From Pseudoalteromonas sp. 3D05 (GTDB taxonomy: Bacteria > Pseudomonadota > Gammaproteobacteria > Enterobacterales > Alteromonadaceae): DNA of 35,980 nucleotides. Positions 15,943 through 23,931 of the stretch are shown one piece after another; position 1 is the first letter of the stretch, and every line of letters starts with the position of its first letter. Below the pieces are notes generated by a model, which was not told the origin of the DNA, made no database searches, and was given only the letters and a program-made list of their open reading frames with translations. Location: positions 1 to 35,980 of the forward strand of contig NZ_PDUS01000003.1 of assembly GCF_002723455.1 (NCBI RefSeq), given 5' to 3'. The translations under genes and the position numbers were made by a program.

Positions 15943-16451
15943 AAACTCTTTTTGATCAACAATCGGCTAAATATAACAGCGAAAAACACCACAGTAAATG
16001 CAGCGAAGATCACTTCCATCCATGCCGGCATACTTAGCCCTAAAAATTGCCAATCAATATTGCCACAGTCACCAGTTGCTGCAAAAAAGTGTGGTATCCA
16101 CTCATGCAATGGAAGCGGGAAATTAGGTTCAAACTCACAGCTAAACGCAAACGGGTCAGTGGTTGTTTGCATATCAATATGTTCACGGGCTAATAAAAAT
16201 CCCCATATACTTGCAACAGCCCAAGTAGAAAAAGCAGTAACACGCATAATCATATTATTAGGGTTAATAGCCCCAATGACCCCAGCGATTAATAACCCGA
16301 GCATAGCTGTTCGTTGATATATACACATAATGCATGGCTCTAAGCCCATCTGATATTGAAAAAATAAAGCGGTCACTTCAAATGTGAATGCTATTAATGC
16401 CAATAAAACCCAAGGAGTGCGTTTTTGCGCTAAGTTTGCTAACCAATTCAT
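15939..16451 (-). CDS. dsbB: Disulfide bond formation protein DsbB
   Basis: DsbB reoxidises DsbA and passes electrons to quinone in the inner membrane. The 170-residue protein has four membrane helices and both redox Cys pairs: Cys40 and Cys43 in EPCIMCIYQR, and Cys105 with Cys129 in the second periplasmic loop (FSCEFEPN and GDCGNIDW). The conserved Arg after the first pair, in CIYQR, is present. Positions match E. coli DsbB within one residue. Overlaps the following small membrane protein gene by ATGA. Confidence 0.96.
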   Translation of the reverse strand: MNWLANLAQKRTPWVLLALIAFTFEVTALFFQYQMGLEPCIMCIYQRTAMLGLLIAGVIGAINPNNMIMRVTAFSTWAVASIWGFLLAREHIDMQTTTDPFAFSCEFEPNFPLPLHEWIPHFFAATGDCGNIDWQFLGLSMPAWMEVIFAAFTVVFFAVIFSRLLIKKSL

Positions 16452-16563
16452 CGTGTTTCCAATTTAAATCTTTGTCTCAGATTATGACCCAGTATTCAAT
16501 CAAGGTGCAAGTGTAAACCTGAAGGGAGTAATTAAATAACCGAATTTTGGTAAAGGGATGTGC

Positions 16564-16646
16564 TAAATAACCAGAACTCTAGATAAAAAATCTATCTCCA
16601 TCCTCTATTTATTTGTGCATCTCTTAACTAGAGTTCGGGTTAAATA
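16564..16646. repeat. Long imperfect inverted repeat, possible MITE or REP-like element
   Basis: The arms are about 16564-16582 and 16628-16646. The inner 9 bp, GAACTCTAG / CTAGAGTTC, are perfect. The outer AACC / GGTT and flanking A/T bases also pair, giving about 16 of 19 matches. The arms are 45 bp apart. It may be a small non-autonomous element or a regulatory structure. Confidence 0.55.
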
Positions 16647-16741
16647 AACAGTTATTTTAAGCGGCTGCAATGGACTCAAAAGTAAAGAGCATTGTTTTAA
16701 ATTTGAAAGGTCAGGGCTTGTTGTATTGGTGGGTAAGTAGA

Positions 16742-16767
16742 TTGCGGGCATGAAGTCATACCCGCAA
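16742..16767 (-). terminator. Hairpin downstream of the lipoprotein gene (weak terminator)
   Basis: TTGCGGG / CCCGCAA (16742-16748 and 16761-16767) pairs with an inner ATGA / TCAT step. It lies just after the minus-strand lipoprotein gene. The T run is on the upstream side in the minus direction, so it is not a standard intrinsic terminator. Confidence 0.35.
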
Positions 16768-16776
16768 AAAGTAAGG

Positions 16777-18723
16777 CTATAGAACTGGTAAAGTTATTTT
16801 TCCAGTTATAACTTCTTCACTACCTTTAACTTTATATTCATAGCCAAGGGTTACTTGATTGTTGCTCGATACAGTATTGTCATTTAGGCGCCGAGTCTGA
16901 TAATCAAAATCAGAAATGTACCAAGAGCCATCGTCAAGTGAAGTATGTAAATGAATATTATATGTTTCACCTAAAACATTTTCATTCAAAGCTGTGGCAA
17001 CAGTTCTTAGCTGTTGGGTATTAGTATTACCTTCTGAAACGATAGTTCTCTGTTGATATTCATTAGTTTGTATTCCGTCTCTGGTATAGCTAATTAATGC
17101 TAATTTAAGACTTTCAAGAGACTCAATTGAACTAGGTAAATATATTGCACCGTTATTAGATGAATATGCATTTTCAGCTGAGATCCCCGCAGTATTTGAT
17201 GCAAAAATAAGCTCACCGTTAGTGAAACCGTTATTATTATCAAATTTGATATCATCGATATTAAACTCACCTGCTTGGTCAACAGTAAAGCTGCTACCGG
17301 CTGAAACATTTTTTTCAACGTTTGTACTTTTTTCGATAACTTTATCTATTTCATAACGGTAATTGCCCGAAGAGAGTGTGGCAGTAGGTAGTACTGTTAT
17401 AAAGTTATCGCTTAATGACAAAGAAGCGGTTAATGACATGGCAACATCTTCAAGACTAATACTAGTGACGCCAGGCTCAACAAAATCAGTGTCACTATCA
17501 TTACCACGGATCACGTTTAGCTGATTTACTTTTGTCAGTGAAATTTCACTTTCAATTAGCTCAACAGGTGTATCTAAAAATACGTAAAATCCTTGTGTTG
17601 TTAAATCTATATCTTGACTCACAACATCAATTTGAGGACTTTGATAGCCTTTTTGAGGTTGAGTTACAATTGATATAGCTCCATTTTCAATCTGATGAAA
17701 ACCATTAACCGAACTATTGTAACTACCTTGAATATTTGCACCACCGTCTGAAGCCTTTACTGTAATCTTGCTACTTTGAAACAAGGTTCCTTGTGAATCA
17801 TAGTAGCTAGGCAGCATCAAATTAAGTGTTGAAGTGCCTTTATATTCAAATACGTACTCATTCGTTGTGCTATCAAAATCTGCTGCAGATGTTTTTGAAA
17901 GTTGTGTGTATGCGACAATATCTAAATCATTGATTGTGTTACCAAGAGTATCAATCACAGAAAGGCGAACAGAAAACTCTGCGCTCTGGGCTGTTTTAGA
18001 CACATAAACACTGCTGTTATTATCTAAATCTAGGGTAAAAATTGTATTATTTTGATTAGGTTGACGAGTCAGTACATAGTCATCAATAGCATCGTTATCA
18101 ATATCTAAGTCTACTAAAAGTTGTCTGTTTAAGCCGACCGCACGCGCAATTGAATAAGTGCCTGTTTGCTCATTAAATGTAGAACTAACATAATGTTCAT
18201 TACGCTGTTGCCAATTTGATATGTCTTCAAGTCCTTTGGAAGTTGAATACGTAAAATCTAAGTCTGTAACGGGGGCGTTGGTGCCATTTTGTAGCACTTC
18301 AAATTCAATAATTTCTTGGTTTGTTACCTCTAAAGCACCTAACTGGCTAATGCCCGTTCCTGTATTGCCGTAAAAAGCACGTTCTTGAAACGAGTCATCG
18401 GCGCTTGATACTAATAGTGCGAAATCTGACTCAAGCGCTAAATTGCTTAATTCAAAAATGCCATCGGTAGCAGCTTTAGGTTCACTCCAAGTATTACCTA
18501 TTTTGATAGAGACTAAGGCGTTATTAACTTTATCGTTGCTGATTAAGTGCTCAACAGTACCTGTTAATGTAGCTGTTTGGGCTGATTCTACTTCTACTGT
18601 TGGTTTATTTTGATTTTCAATTGCAGAAATAATATCGTCATTATTACTGTCTTCTACTTCAAGGCAGCCAGTGACTAAGAAACTAGCGGAAATTGCAAGT
18701 GCGATCGATGTATGTTTAAACAT
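16777..18723 (-). CDS. Large lipoprotein of unknown function with a carboxypeptidase-regulatory-like N-terminal domain
   Basis: I do not recognise a named family. The 648-residue protein has a lipoprotein signal, AISASFLVTGC (Cys20), then an acidic Asn/Asp linker. About residues 48-130 (TGTVEHLISNDKVNNALVSI..., ATDGIFELSNLALESDFALLVSS) look like a carboxypeptidase-regulatory or transthyretin-like beta sandwich. The rest is beta-rich, with Asn/Ser/Thr-rich strands and DIDNDAIDDYVL, an Asp-rich loop that could bind calcium. The end is VTLGYEYKVKGSEEVITGKITLPVL (in parts). It should be anchored in the outer membrane. It has its own GGAG site (ATG 18723) and is divergent from fadR across 192 bp. 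Possible roles are adhesion or polymer binding, by inference only. Confidence 0.75.
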   Translation of the reverse strand: MFKHTSIALAISASFLVTGCLEVEDSNNDDIISAIENQNKPTVEVESAQTATLTGTVEHLISNDKVNNALVSIKIGNTWSEPKAATDGIFELSNLALESDFALLVSSADDSFQERAFYGNTGTGISQLGALEVTNQEIIEFEVLQNGTNAPVTDLDFTYSTSKGLEDISNWQQRNEHYVSSTFNEQTGTYSIARAVGLNRQLLVDLDIDNDAIDDYVLTRQPNQNNTIFTLDLDNNSSVYVSKTAQSAEFSVRLSVIDTLGNTINDLDIVAYTQLSKTSAADFDSTTNEYVFEYKGTSTLNLMLPSYYDSQGTLFQSSKITVKASDGGANIQGSYNSSVNGFHQIENGAISIVTQPQKGYQSPQIDVVSQDIDLTTQGFYVFLDTPVELIESEISLTKVNQLNVIRGNDSDTDFVEPGVTSISLEDVAMSLTASLSLSDNFITVLPTATLSSGNYRYEIDKVIEKSTNVEKNVSAGSSFTVDQAGEFNIDDIKFDNNNGFTNGELIFASNTAGISAENAYSSNNGAIYLPSSIESLESLKLALISYTRDGIQTNEYQQRTIVSEGNTNTQQLRTVATALNENVLGETYNIHLHTSLDDGSWYISDFDYQTRRLNDNTVSSNNQVTLGYEYKVKGSEEVITGKITLPVL

Positions 18724-18835
18724 ATAAACTCCGTTTATTATTATACTTTTCCCAATTCGGGGGCGTTGAGTTTACATTCCTCTTAGCATTATTGCATTCG
18801 AAATTTAAAAAAACAGCGCAGGGGAATTACTTTGC

Positions 18836-18863
18836 TTGTTAGTTTTTAATCATCTGGTACAAT
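18836..18863 (+). promoter_or_regulatory. Promoter of fadR
   Basis: TTGTTA (18836-18841), a 16-bp spacer and TACAAT (18858-18863) with TGG before it form an extended -10 promoter, 52 bp before the fadR start. It overlaps a FadR-like operator. Confidence 0.6.
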
Positions 18864-18868
18864 CAGTC
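18852..18868. promoter_or_regulatory. Probable FadR operator (autoregulation)
   Basis: ATCTGGTACAATCAGTC agrees at 13 of 17 places with the E. coli fadBA operator as I remember it (ATCTGGTACGACCAGAT), including the first nine bases. It sits on the -10 box of fadR, so FadR binding should repress its own gene. The mirror gene, the large lipoprotein, may also be affected. Confidence 0.65.
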
Positions 18869-18915
18869 AGTTAATCTTGAAAGTGAAGTAATGTGATAAC
18901 TCGAGTGGGAATTGA

Positions 18916-19629
18916 ATGAGAATTTTTAAAGCAAAAAGCCCAGCTGGCTTTGCAGAAGAGTACATTGTTGAATCAATTTGGAATGGCGATTTTCCGCCTG
19001 GTTCTATTCTTCCTGCTGAACGCGAATTATCAGAATTAATCGGTGTAACGCGCACGACCTTACGTGAAGTTCTTCAGCGTCTAGCCCGAGACGGTTGGCT
19101 GACAATACAGCACGGCAAACCTACTCGTGTAAATAACTTTTGGGAAACCTCTGGGTTAAATATTCTTGAAACACTCGCACGTCTTGATGAAGACAAGATG
19201 CCAGAGCTTACTGATCAACTGCTTTCGGCGCGCACCAATATTAGTGCAATTTATACGCGTGCTGCGATTAAGTTAGCCCCAGAGCGTGTTATAGAGATTC
19301 TTTCACAAAGCGATGAACTTGAAGACAGCGCACAAGCGTTCGCTGATTACGATTATAAAGTCCATCACGAATTAGCTGTTGCGGGTAATAATCGCATATA
19401 TGTACTTATTCTTAATGGGTTTAGAGGCTTTTACTCTAAAATAGGCTGTCATTATTTTTCAGATCCTGGTACCCGCCAACTAGCTCGCCAATTCTATAAA
19501 GATCTTACTAAATTAGCACAAGAAGGTGAGCATGATGGCGCTATCTTTATGATGCGTAAATATGGTCATCAAACGGGTGAAATTTGGCAAAAGATCCGTG
19601 GCGATATGCCCGAAGATATAATGGATTAG
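18916..19629 (+). CDS. fadR: Fatty acid metabolism transcriptional regulator FadR
   Basis: FadR is the GntR-family regulator that represses fatty acid breakdown and activates unsaturated fatty acid synthesis, released by long-chain acyl-CoA. The 237-residue protein has the winged helix domain (about 10-76), with [50 protein letters not shown] in parts, a near-exact family match, and the FadR-type helical acyl-CoA-binding domain after residue 80, with a C-terminal YGHQTGEIW. The ATG 18916 follows GGGA 8-11 bp upstream. A good terminator follows. Length equals the family norm (239 in E. coli). Confidence 0.96.
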   Translation: MRIFKAKSPAGFAEEYIVESIWNGDFPPGSILPAERELSELIGVTRTTLREVLQRLARDGWLTIQHGKPTRVNNFWETSGLNILETLARLDEDKMPELTDQLLSARTNISAIYTRAAIKLAPERVIEILSQSDELEDSAQAFADYDYKVHHELAVAGNNRIYVLILNGFRGFYSKIGCHYFSDPGTRQLARQFYKDLTKLAQEGEHDGAIFMMRKYGHQTGEIWQKIRGDMPEDIMD

Positions 19630-19645
19630 AGATTTTCTATTTATT

Positions 19646-19670
19646 AAAAACCTGCTTTGCAGGTTTTTTT
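19646..19670 (+). terminator. Terminator of fadR
   Basis: AAAAACCTGC / GCAGG followed by seven Ts, with a TTT loop (19651-19655 and 19659-19663), starts 16 bp after the fadR stop. Confidence 0.9.
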
Positions 19671-19702
19671 ATGCCAATGAATACATAAATACTGTCTTCT
19701 AT

Positions 19703-19734
19703 AAATCCGATTGAATAAATCGAAAAATCCGATT
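19703..19734. repeat. Paired 10-bp direct repeats upstream of the peroxiredoxin gene
   Basis: AAATCCGATT occurs at 19703-19712 and 19725-19734, exactly 22 bp apart, two helical turns. This spacing suits a protein binding on one face of the DNA. No clear ATAG/CTAT OxyR pattern with correct spacing was seen. Confidence 0.45.
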
Positions 19735-19870
19735 ATCTATTTAAACTGATTATCTCTAAACTATTTTGACAATTATGCATGCTAGCCCTTGGTATTTATT
19801 TTTTAGATCCCATATTAAAGCAAGCGTTGCGTAAGCAATTAGAAATAAACTCAAATATTTGGAGAATAAA

Positions 19871-20476
19871 ATGGGTGTATTAGTAGGCCGCCAGGCACCA
19901 GACTTTACCGCTGCAGCAGTACTAGGTAACGGCGAGATCGTAGATAGCTACAATCTTCACGAAACAATCAAAGGTAAAAAAGCAGTTATCTTCTTTTACC
20001 CACTAGATTTCACTTTCGTATGTCCTTCTGAGCTAATTGCTTTTGACAAGCGTTATGAAGAGTTCCAAAAGCGTGGCGTAGAAGTAATTGGTGTTTCAAT
20101 TGATTCACAATTCTCGCACAACGCATGGCGTAAAACTGCTGTTGCAGATGGCGGTATCGGTGAAGTTAAATATGCACTAGTTGCAGACGTTAAGCACGAA
20201 ATCTGTAAAGCATATGACGTTGAGCATCCAGAAGCTGGCGTTGCATTTCGTGGTTCATTCTTAATCGACGAAGAAGGTAACGTACGTCACCAAGTAGTTA
20301 ACGATTTACCACTTGGCCGTAACATCGATGAAATGTTACGTATGGTTGATGCATTAGCATTCCACAGCGAGCACGGTGAAGTATGCCCTGCTGGTTGGAC
20401 TGAAGGTAAAAAAGGGATGGATGCAAGCCCTGCAGGCGTTGCAAAGTTCCTTTCTGAAAACGAAGGCGACCTATAA
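19871..20476 (+). CDS. Typical 2-Cys peroxiredoxin (AhpC/Prx1 type)
   Basis: This thiol peroxidase reduces hydrogen peroxide, organic peroxides or peroxynitrite. The 201-residue protein has the peroxidatic Cys51 in PLDFTFVCPSE, the resolving Cys172 in GEVCPAGW and the supporting Arg in AFRGSFLID. The GGxG-type loop (DGGIGEV) is present, but the C-terminal YF motif is replaced (GVAKFLSENEGDL), so over-oxidation sensitivity cannot be predicted simply. The ATG 19871 has GGAG 7 bp before it; TTG 19859 is not needed. It stands alone, without ahpF, so its reductant is probably a thioredoxin or glutaredoxin system, by inference. Confidence 0.95.
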   Translation: MGVLVGRQAPDFTAAAVLGNGEIVDSYNLHETIKGKKAVIFFYPLDFTFVCPSELIAFDKRYEEFQKRGVEVIGVSIDSQFSHNAWRKTAVADGGIGEVKYALVADVKHEICKAYDVEHPEAGVAFRGSFLIDEEGNVRHQVVNDLPLGRNIDEMLRMVDALAFHSEHGEVCPAGWTEGKKGMDASPAGVAKFLSENEGDL

Positions 20477-20499
20477 TTTAGGCCCTTGTTATAAGAATT

Positions 20500-20527
20500 A
20501 AAAAACCCGCTTACTAGCGGGTTTTTT
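20500..20527. terminator. Bidirectional terminator between the peroxiredoxin and TonB receptor genes
   Basis: AAAAAACCCGC / GCGGGTTTTTT (20500-20510 and 20517-20527) with a TTACTA loop is a perfect stem with A and T runs on opposite sides. Confidence 0.93.
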
Positions 20528-20539
20528 GTTGTGTTAATG

Positions 20540-23134
20540 TTAGAAAGCGAATGACACTTTAGTGTAAATATAACGTCCACGAGGGTTATGAACCCCAGAT
20601 GCGTAGCCATATAAATCACTGTCGCCATCACCAATTGCAAAAGGAGGCTCTTCATCAAATAAATTATTGATACCAATAGAGACTTTTGTTGATTCTGTAA
20701 TACGATAAGCTGTTTGTAAATCGACTAAGACTTGAGAGTCAACCATTCTTGATGTGTTGCTATCAAAATCTAATGTACCATCAAAATCAATATCAGGCGT
20801 ATCCTCAAACTCGCCAACATAACTGATGTTTACATTGGTATTAAATTCACCCATTTCCCAATTAGTAGAGAAAATCCAACGATGCTCCGGGTAACCGTAT
20901 TCGCCAGTGTAATCTCGACCGTCTTTTTCGAATTTATCTTGATAAGCCCACTCTAAATTGAATTTAAGCAATCCTAAATCATCCAATGAGTGGTTATAGT
21001 TTGCAGAGAAGTCGATACCAGATACTTCTTGTGATGATACATTCTCAAACGTACTGTGAATCTTTTGAATAACGCCTAGTCGTTGTCCAGCTTGAGGTGA
21101 TAAGCGGACACAAACAGAACTGTTTTGATTATCACATTCGGCATCGTAGATAGGACCAAATGCCTGCTCATCAATTTTGTTGTCTTGCGTTATGCTCCAT
21201 ACATCAATACTTAATCCAATTTCGGCTGTCGGTGCCCAAATAAAACCGACATTCCATGACTCAGATTCTTCAGCTTGTAAATCAGGGTTACCAGCAAATT
21301 GAATATTATAATCCAGTACGCCACAATCTTCTCCAGAGTCTGCGCATCGGTACGAATCAACAAAGAACTGACTTTCTTCTGATGGTCCCAAGCCAATTTG
21401 GGCTAGTGATGGAGCTCTAAACCCTTGTGCCCATGAACCACGTACTGTGATTTCGTCAGTAGGTGCCCAGCGTAATGCCACTTTAGGATTCGTGGTGGTG
21501 CCAAAGTCACTGTAATCATCAAAACGACCAGCAAGTTGAAGCTCTAGGCTATCAGCAAGGGGGATAGAAAATTCAACATAGGCTGCATATTGTTCACGAT
21601 CAGCCGCTGCTGAGACCGATTCAGTACCAAAAATTAAACCACGTTGAAATTGGTCATCTGGAATATCGCTAACATCCTCCTCTCGGTATTCAATACCAGC
21701 AGCCATCATTACAACGCTGTCGCCAAATTCAAATGCTTCACCGGTAATATTTGCATCGAATGAGGTCATGTGTGATTCACCACGACGGACTAAGCTTGTA
21801 GTAATACGATCAACTACAGCAGGGTCATTATAGGTGCCACCAAATGGATTATAATTACCAGCGTCAATTTCTTGCTGTAGGAAATCTGTTCTCACCCAAC
21901 CTTGTGAACGATTGCCTGTTTGAAGTGATTTACTGCGACCTTTTTGTACGGCAGCTTCCCAGCCCCAGTCATTTATGTCGCCTTTAAGACCTGCTACAAA
22001 GCGAAGAGTATCAGACTCAATATCCCATTGGCGAGGTCCAGCATCTACTGTTCTGTAACGTCCTATTTTAATATCTTGTCCAAATGGATTGTTAGGGTGA
22101 CTACCAGGAACAGTTAGCCCTGCATCTTCATCTAAGGGAGTTGGGGCGCCAGCTGCAATTGAGCTGTTATGTTGAACAGCCATTTCCATAAATGCGGTAA
22201 TGCCGCTGTCAAAGTTGTACTCAAATTGTGAAATAGCACCAACACGCTCAGAGGCAGGCGCGATGTAACCAAATGGACCATAGTCGAATAAGCAACTGCC
22301 ACTTGAAGTTGCATTTTCAGCAGGGCAGTCGGGGTCAATGGTTTTTACATCATCGACATAAAAGTACCCTGGAAACCCGCGTGATGAGCGGAAGTCTTGA
22401 CCGCCATAGGCACTTTGATTTGCAGTACCTAAACGACCCATCTCATTTGATGACAATGATGTATTTTTAAAATAGTCAACAATGACTGAGGCGCTACTTT
22501 TGTCATTAGAGGTACCCCACACTAAGCTGGCAGAGGTTTCTTCATAATTAGGGCCATCTGTACCACCGTAGCCTAAATTAACTTCCAGGCCATCAATGTC
22601 TTTTTTGAGAATAACATTTACAACACCTGCCACTGCATCAGAGCCATAAATAGCAGAGGCGCCATCTTTTAATATGTCGATTCGTTCAATAGCAGAAACA
22701 GGAATGCTATTTATATCAACGAATGAGTTTGTAATACTCTCAGCGAATGCACTGATCGCGACTCGTCGACCATTGATCAAAACAAGTGTTGCATCCGCCC
22801 CCAATCCTCTTAGGCTAACTGCTGCTGCGCCATTTGCAGTAGAGTCTTGATTGTTCCCGCGGGTTGAGAAGGTGCCGTTGCCTGCAACAGGCATTCTTTC
22901 AAGTAGTTGTTGCAGGTTATCGTAACCCATATTATCTATATCAGCGCGACTAATTGATTGCACAGGGGAAGGGCCTTCAATGTCGGTGCGCTTTATTCGA
23001 GAACCCGTTACTTCTATACGTTCTACTTTTTTTACTTCTTCAGCGGCTGATGTGTTAGCTGTATAGCCACTTGCGGCGATTGCAAGTGTCATACTTGCTA
23101 AAATTGAGGGTGTAAATGGAAGTGATTGCTTCAT
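20540..23134 (-). CDS. TonB-dependent outer-membrane receptor
   Basis: The 864-residue protein is a ligand-gated outer-membrane barrel energised by TonB. A signal peptide (about 1-31) is followed by a likely TonB box, VERIEVTGSRIKR, and a plug domain (about 50-170) with SPVQSISRADIDNMGYDNLQQLLERMP (in parts), LRGLGADATLVLINGRRVA, FVDINSIPVSAIERIDILKDGASAIYGSDAVAGVVNVILKK (in parts). A 22-stranded barrel follows, ending in RGRYIYTKVSFAF with the terminal Phe needed for insertion. The SRIKR-type plug is common in receptors of marine Alteromonadales and Xanthomonadales for sugars or peptides; no neighbour reveals the ligand. One loop has CPAENATSSGSC, a possible disulfide loop. Start ATG 23134 with AGGA-type site. 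Confidence 0.93.
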   Translation of the reverse strand: MKQSLPFTPSILASMTLAIAASGYTANTSAAEEVKKVERIEVTGSRIKRTDIEGPSPVQSISRADIDNMGYDNLQQLLERMPVAGNGTFSTRGNNQDSTANGAAAVSLRGLGADATLVLINGRRVAISAFAESITNSFVDINSIPVSAIERIDILKDGASAIYGSDAVAGVVNVILKKDIDGLEVNLGYGGTDGPNYEETSASLVWGTSNDKSSASVIVDYFKNTSLSSNEMGRLGTANQSAYGGQDFRSSRGFPGYFYVDDVKTIDPDCPAENATSSGSCLFDYGPFGYIAPASERVGAISQFEYNFDSGITAFMEMAVQHNSSIAAGAPTPLDEDAGLTVPGSHPNNPFGQDIKIGRYRTVDAGPRQWDIESDTLRFVAGLKGDINDWGWEAAVQKGRSKSLQTGNRSQGWVRTDFLQQEIDAGNYNPFGGTYNDPAVVDRITTSLVRRGESHMTSFDANITGEAFEFGDSVVMMAAGIEYREEDVSDIPDDQFQRGLIFGTESVSAAADREQYAAYVEFSIPLADSLELQLAGRFDDYSDFGTTTNPKVALRWAPTDEITVRGSWAQGFRAPSLAQIGLGPSEESQFFVDSYRCADSGEDCGVLDYNIQFAGNPDLQAEESESWNVGFIWAPTAEIGLSIDVWSITQDNKIDEQAFGPIYDAECDNQNSSVCVRLSPQAGQRLGVIQKIHSTFENVSSQEVSGIDFSANYNHSLDDLGLLKFNLEWAYQDKFEKDGRDYTGEYGYPEHRWIFSTNWEMGEFNTNVNISYVGEFEDTPDIDFDGTLDFDSNTSRMVDSQVLVDLQTAYRITESTKVSIGINNLFDEEPPFAIGDGDSDLYGYASGVHNPRGRYIYTKVSFAF

Positions 23135-23206
23135 CCTTAAGTCCTTGTTGTCATAATAAATATTTTAGGCTTTGAGCCTGTAATAGGAATATCATGTAAC
23201 AAGGGT

Positions 23207-23236
23207 GTTATAAAATAAGACTAAAGTTTAATGTAA
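23207..23236 (-). promoter_or_regulatory. Possible promoter of the TonB receptor gene
   Basis: On the minus strand, TTACAT (23236-23231) and TATAAC (23212-23207) are 18 bp apart and lie about 75 bp before the start. An AAAGTT / AACTTT inverted repeat overlaps the -35 side. No Fur box was seen. Confidence 0.35.
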
Positions 23237-23274
23237 TGTGAACTTTACTTGATGGGTAAAATGATATAAGTAAA

Positions 23275-23303
23275 TAAAAACGCCTAACAGAGTTAGGCGT
23301 TTA
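23275..23303 (-). terminator. Terminator of smpB
   Basis: ACGCCTAAC / GTTAGGCGT (23280-23288 and 23292-23300) with an AGA loop is followed on the minus strand by TTTTTATTTA, starting just after the smpB stop. Confidence 0.9.
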
Positions 23304-23307
23304 TTGG

Positions 23308-23787
23308 TTAGACTTTGTGCTTCATTAGCCGTTCTTTTTCACGGGACCAGTCTTTATTTTTGCCGTCCTCGCGTTTGTCATGCATTTTTTTACCTTTACC
23401 TAACTGAAATTCAAGTTTTACCCAGCATTTTTTCCAATACATAGCTGTGGCAATCAATGAATATCCATCGCGCTCGGTTGCACCTACTAAACGGTCTAAC
23501 TCACGCCTGCTCAAAAGCAGTTTTCGATAACGTAGAGGGTCACAAATAACATGGGTAGAAGCACTGTTAAGGGGCTGTATTTGACTGCCCAGCAAAAAAG
23601 CTTCGCCATTTTTAAGATGAATATAAGTTTCAGAAATATTTACTTTACCTGCTCGGATACTTTTAACTTCCCAGCCTTGTAGTTCAATACCTGCTTCAAA
23701 CTTGTCGTGTAAAAAATACTCATGGCGCGCTTTTTTATTTAACGCGATGGTATTGTTTGTCGATTTAGATGATTTTTTCTTAGCCAT
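23308..23787 (-). CDS. smpB: Trans-translation SsrA-binding protein SmpB
   Basis: SmpB carries tmRNA to stalled ribosomes. The 159-residue protein starts with a basic Lys/Ser-rich lead, then an OB fold with [34 protein letters not shown] in parts, [15 protein letters not shown] and a basic C-terminal tail, [26 protein letters not shown], that reads the empty mRNA channel. Length matches the family. It is divergent from ratA, as in E. coli. No tmRNA gene (ssrA) is present in the window. Confidence 0.97.
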   Translation of the reverse strand: MAKKKSSKSTNNTIALNKKARHEYFLHDKFEAGIELQGWEVKSIRAGKVNISETYIHLKNGEAFLLGSQIQPLNSASTHVICDPLRYRKLLLSRRELDRLVGATERDGYSLIATAMYWKKCWVKLEFQLGKGKKMHDKREDGKNKDWSREKERLMKHKV

Positions 23788-23931
23788 AGTGGCCCATATT
23801 ATACGTAAAGCTCTGCTTTTTACATCGATTTTTTAAATTTACATGTAAAAGTCGATTTAAATAAAGCGCCAGTAATGTTTGGGGAAAAACGCAAAGCTTG
23901 CTAAAATTCGCCCACACAGTTGGGAGTGAGT

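Larger units (their letters stand above)
16452..16776. other. 325-bp intergenic region with inverted repeats (dsbB / lipoprotein gene)
   Basis: No open frame or RNA gene was recognised. The region contains a long interrupted inverted repeat (16564-16646) and, earlier, a partial direct copy of its outer part, TAAATAACCGAA, near 16533-16545. A GC-rich hairpin lies at 16742-16767. The dsbB promoter should lie near 16452-16520 on the minus strand but no clear hexamers were seen. Confidence 0.55.

Noticed and set aside
19735..19790. A standard OxyR site before the peroxiredoxin gene
   Set aside because: CTAT-type elements are present but their spacing is 24 bp rather than 22 and the ATAG partners are missing.
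14699..20476. A competence locus around the comEA-like gene
   Set aside because: No comEC, comF, pilus or recombination genes are adjacent; the neighbours are SOS, disulfide and lipid regulators.
23838..23849. TTTACATGTAAA palindrome in the smpB-ratA gap
   Set aside because: It is a perfect 12-bp dyad but short and AT-rich, without a matching known operator or a partner site, so I do not claim it as a feature.
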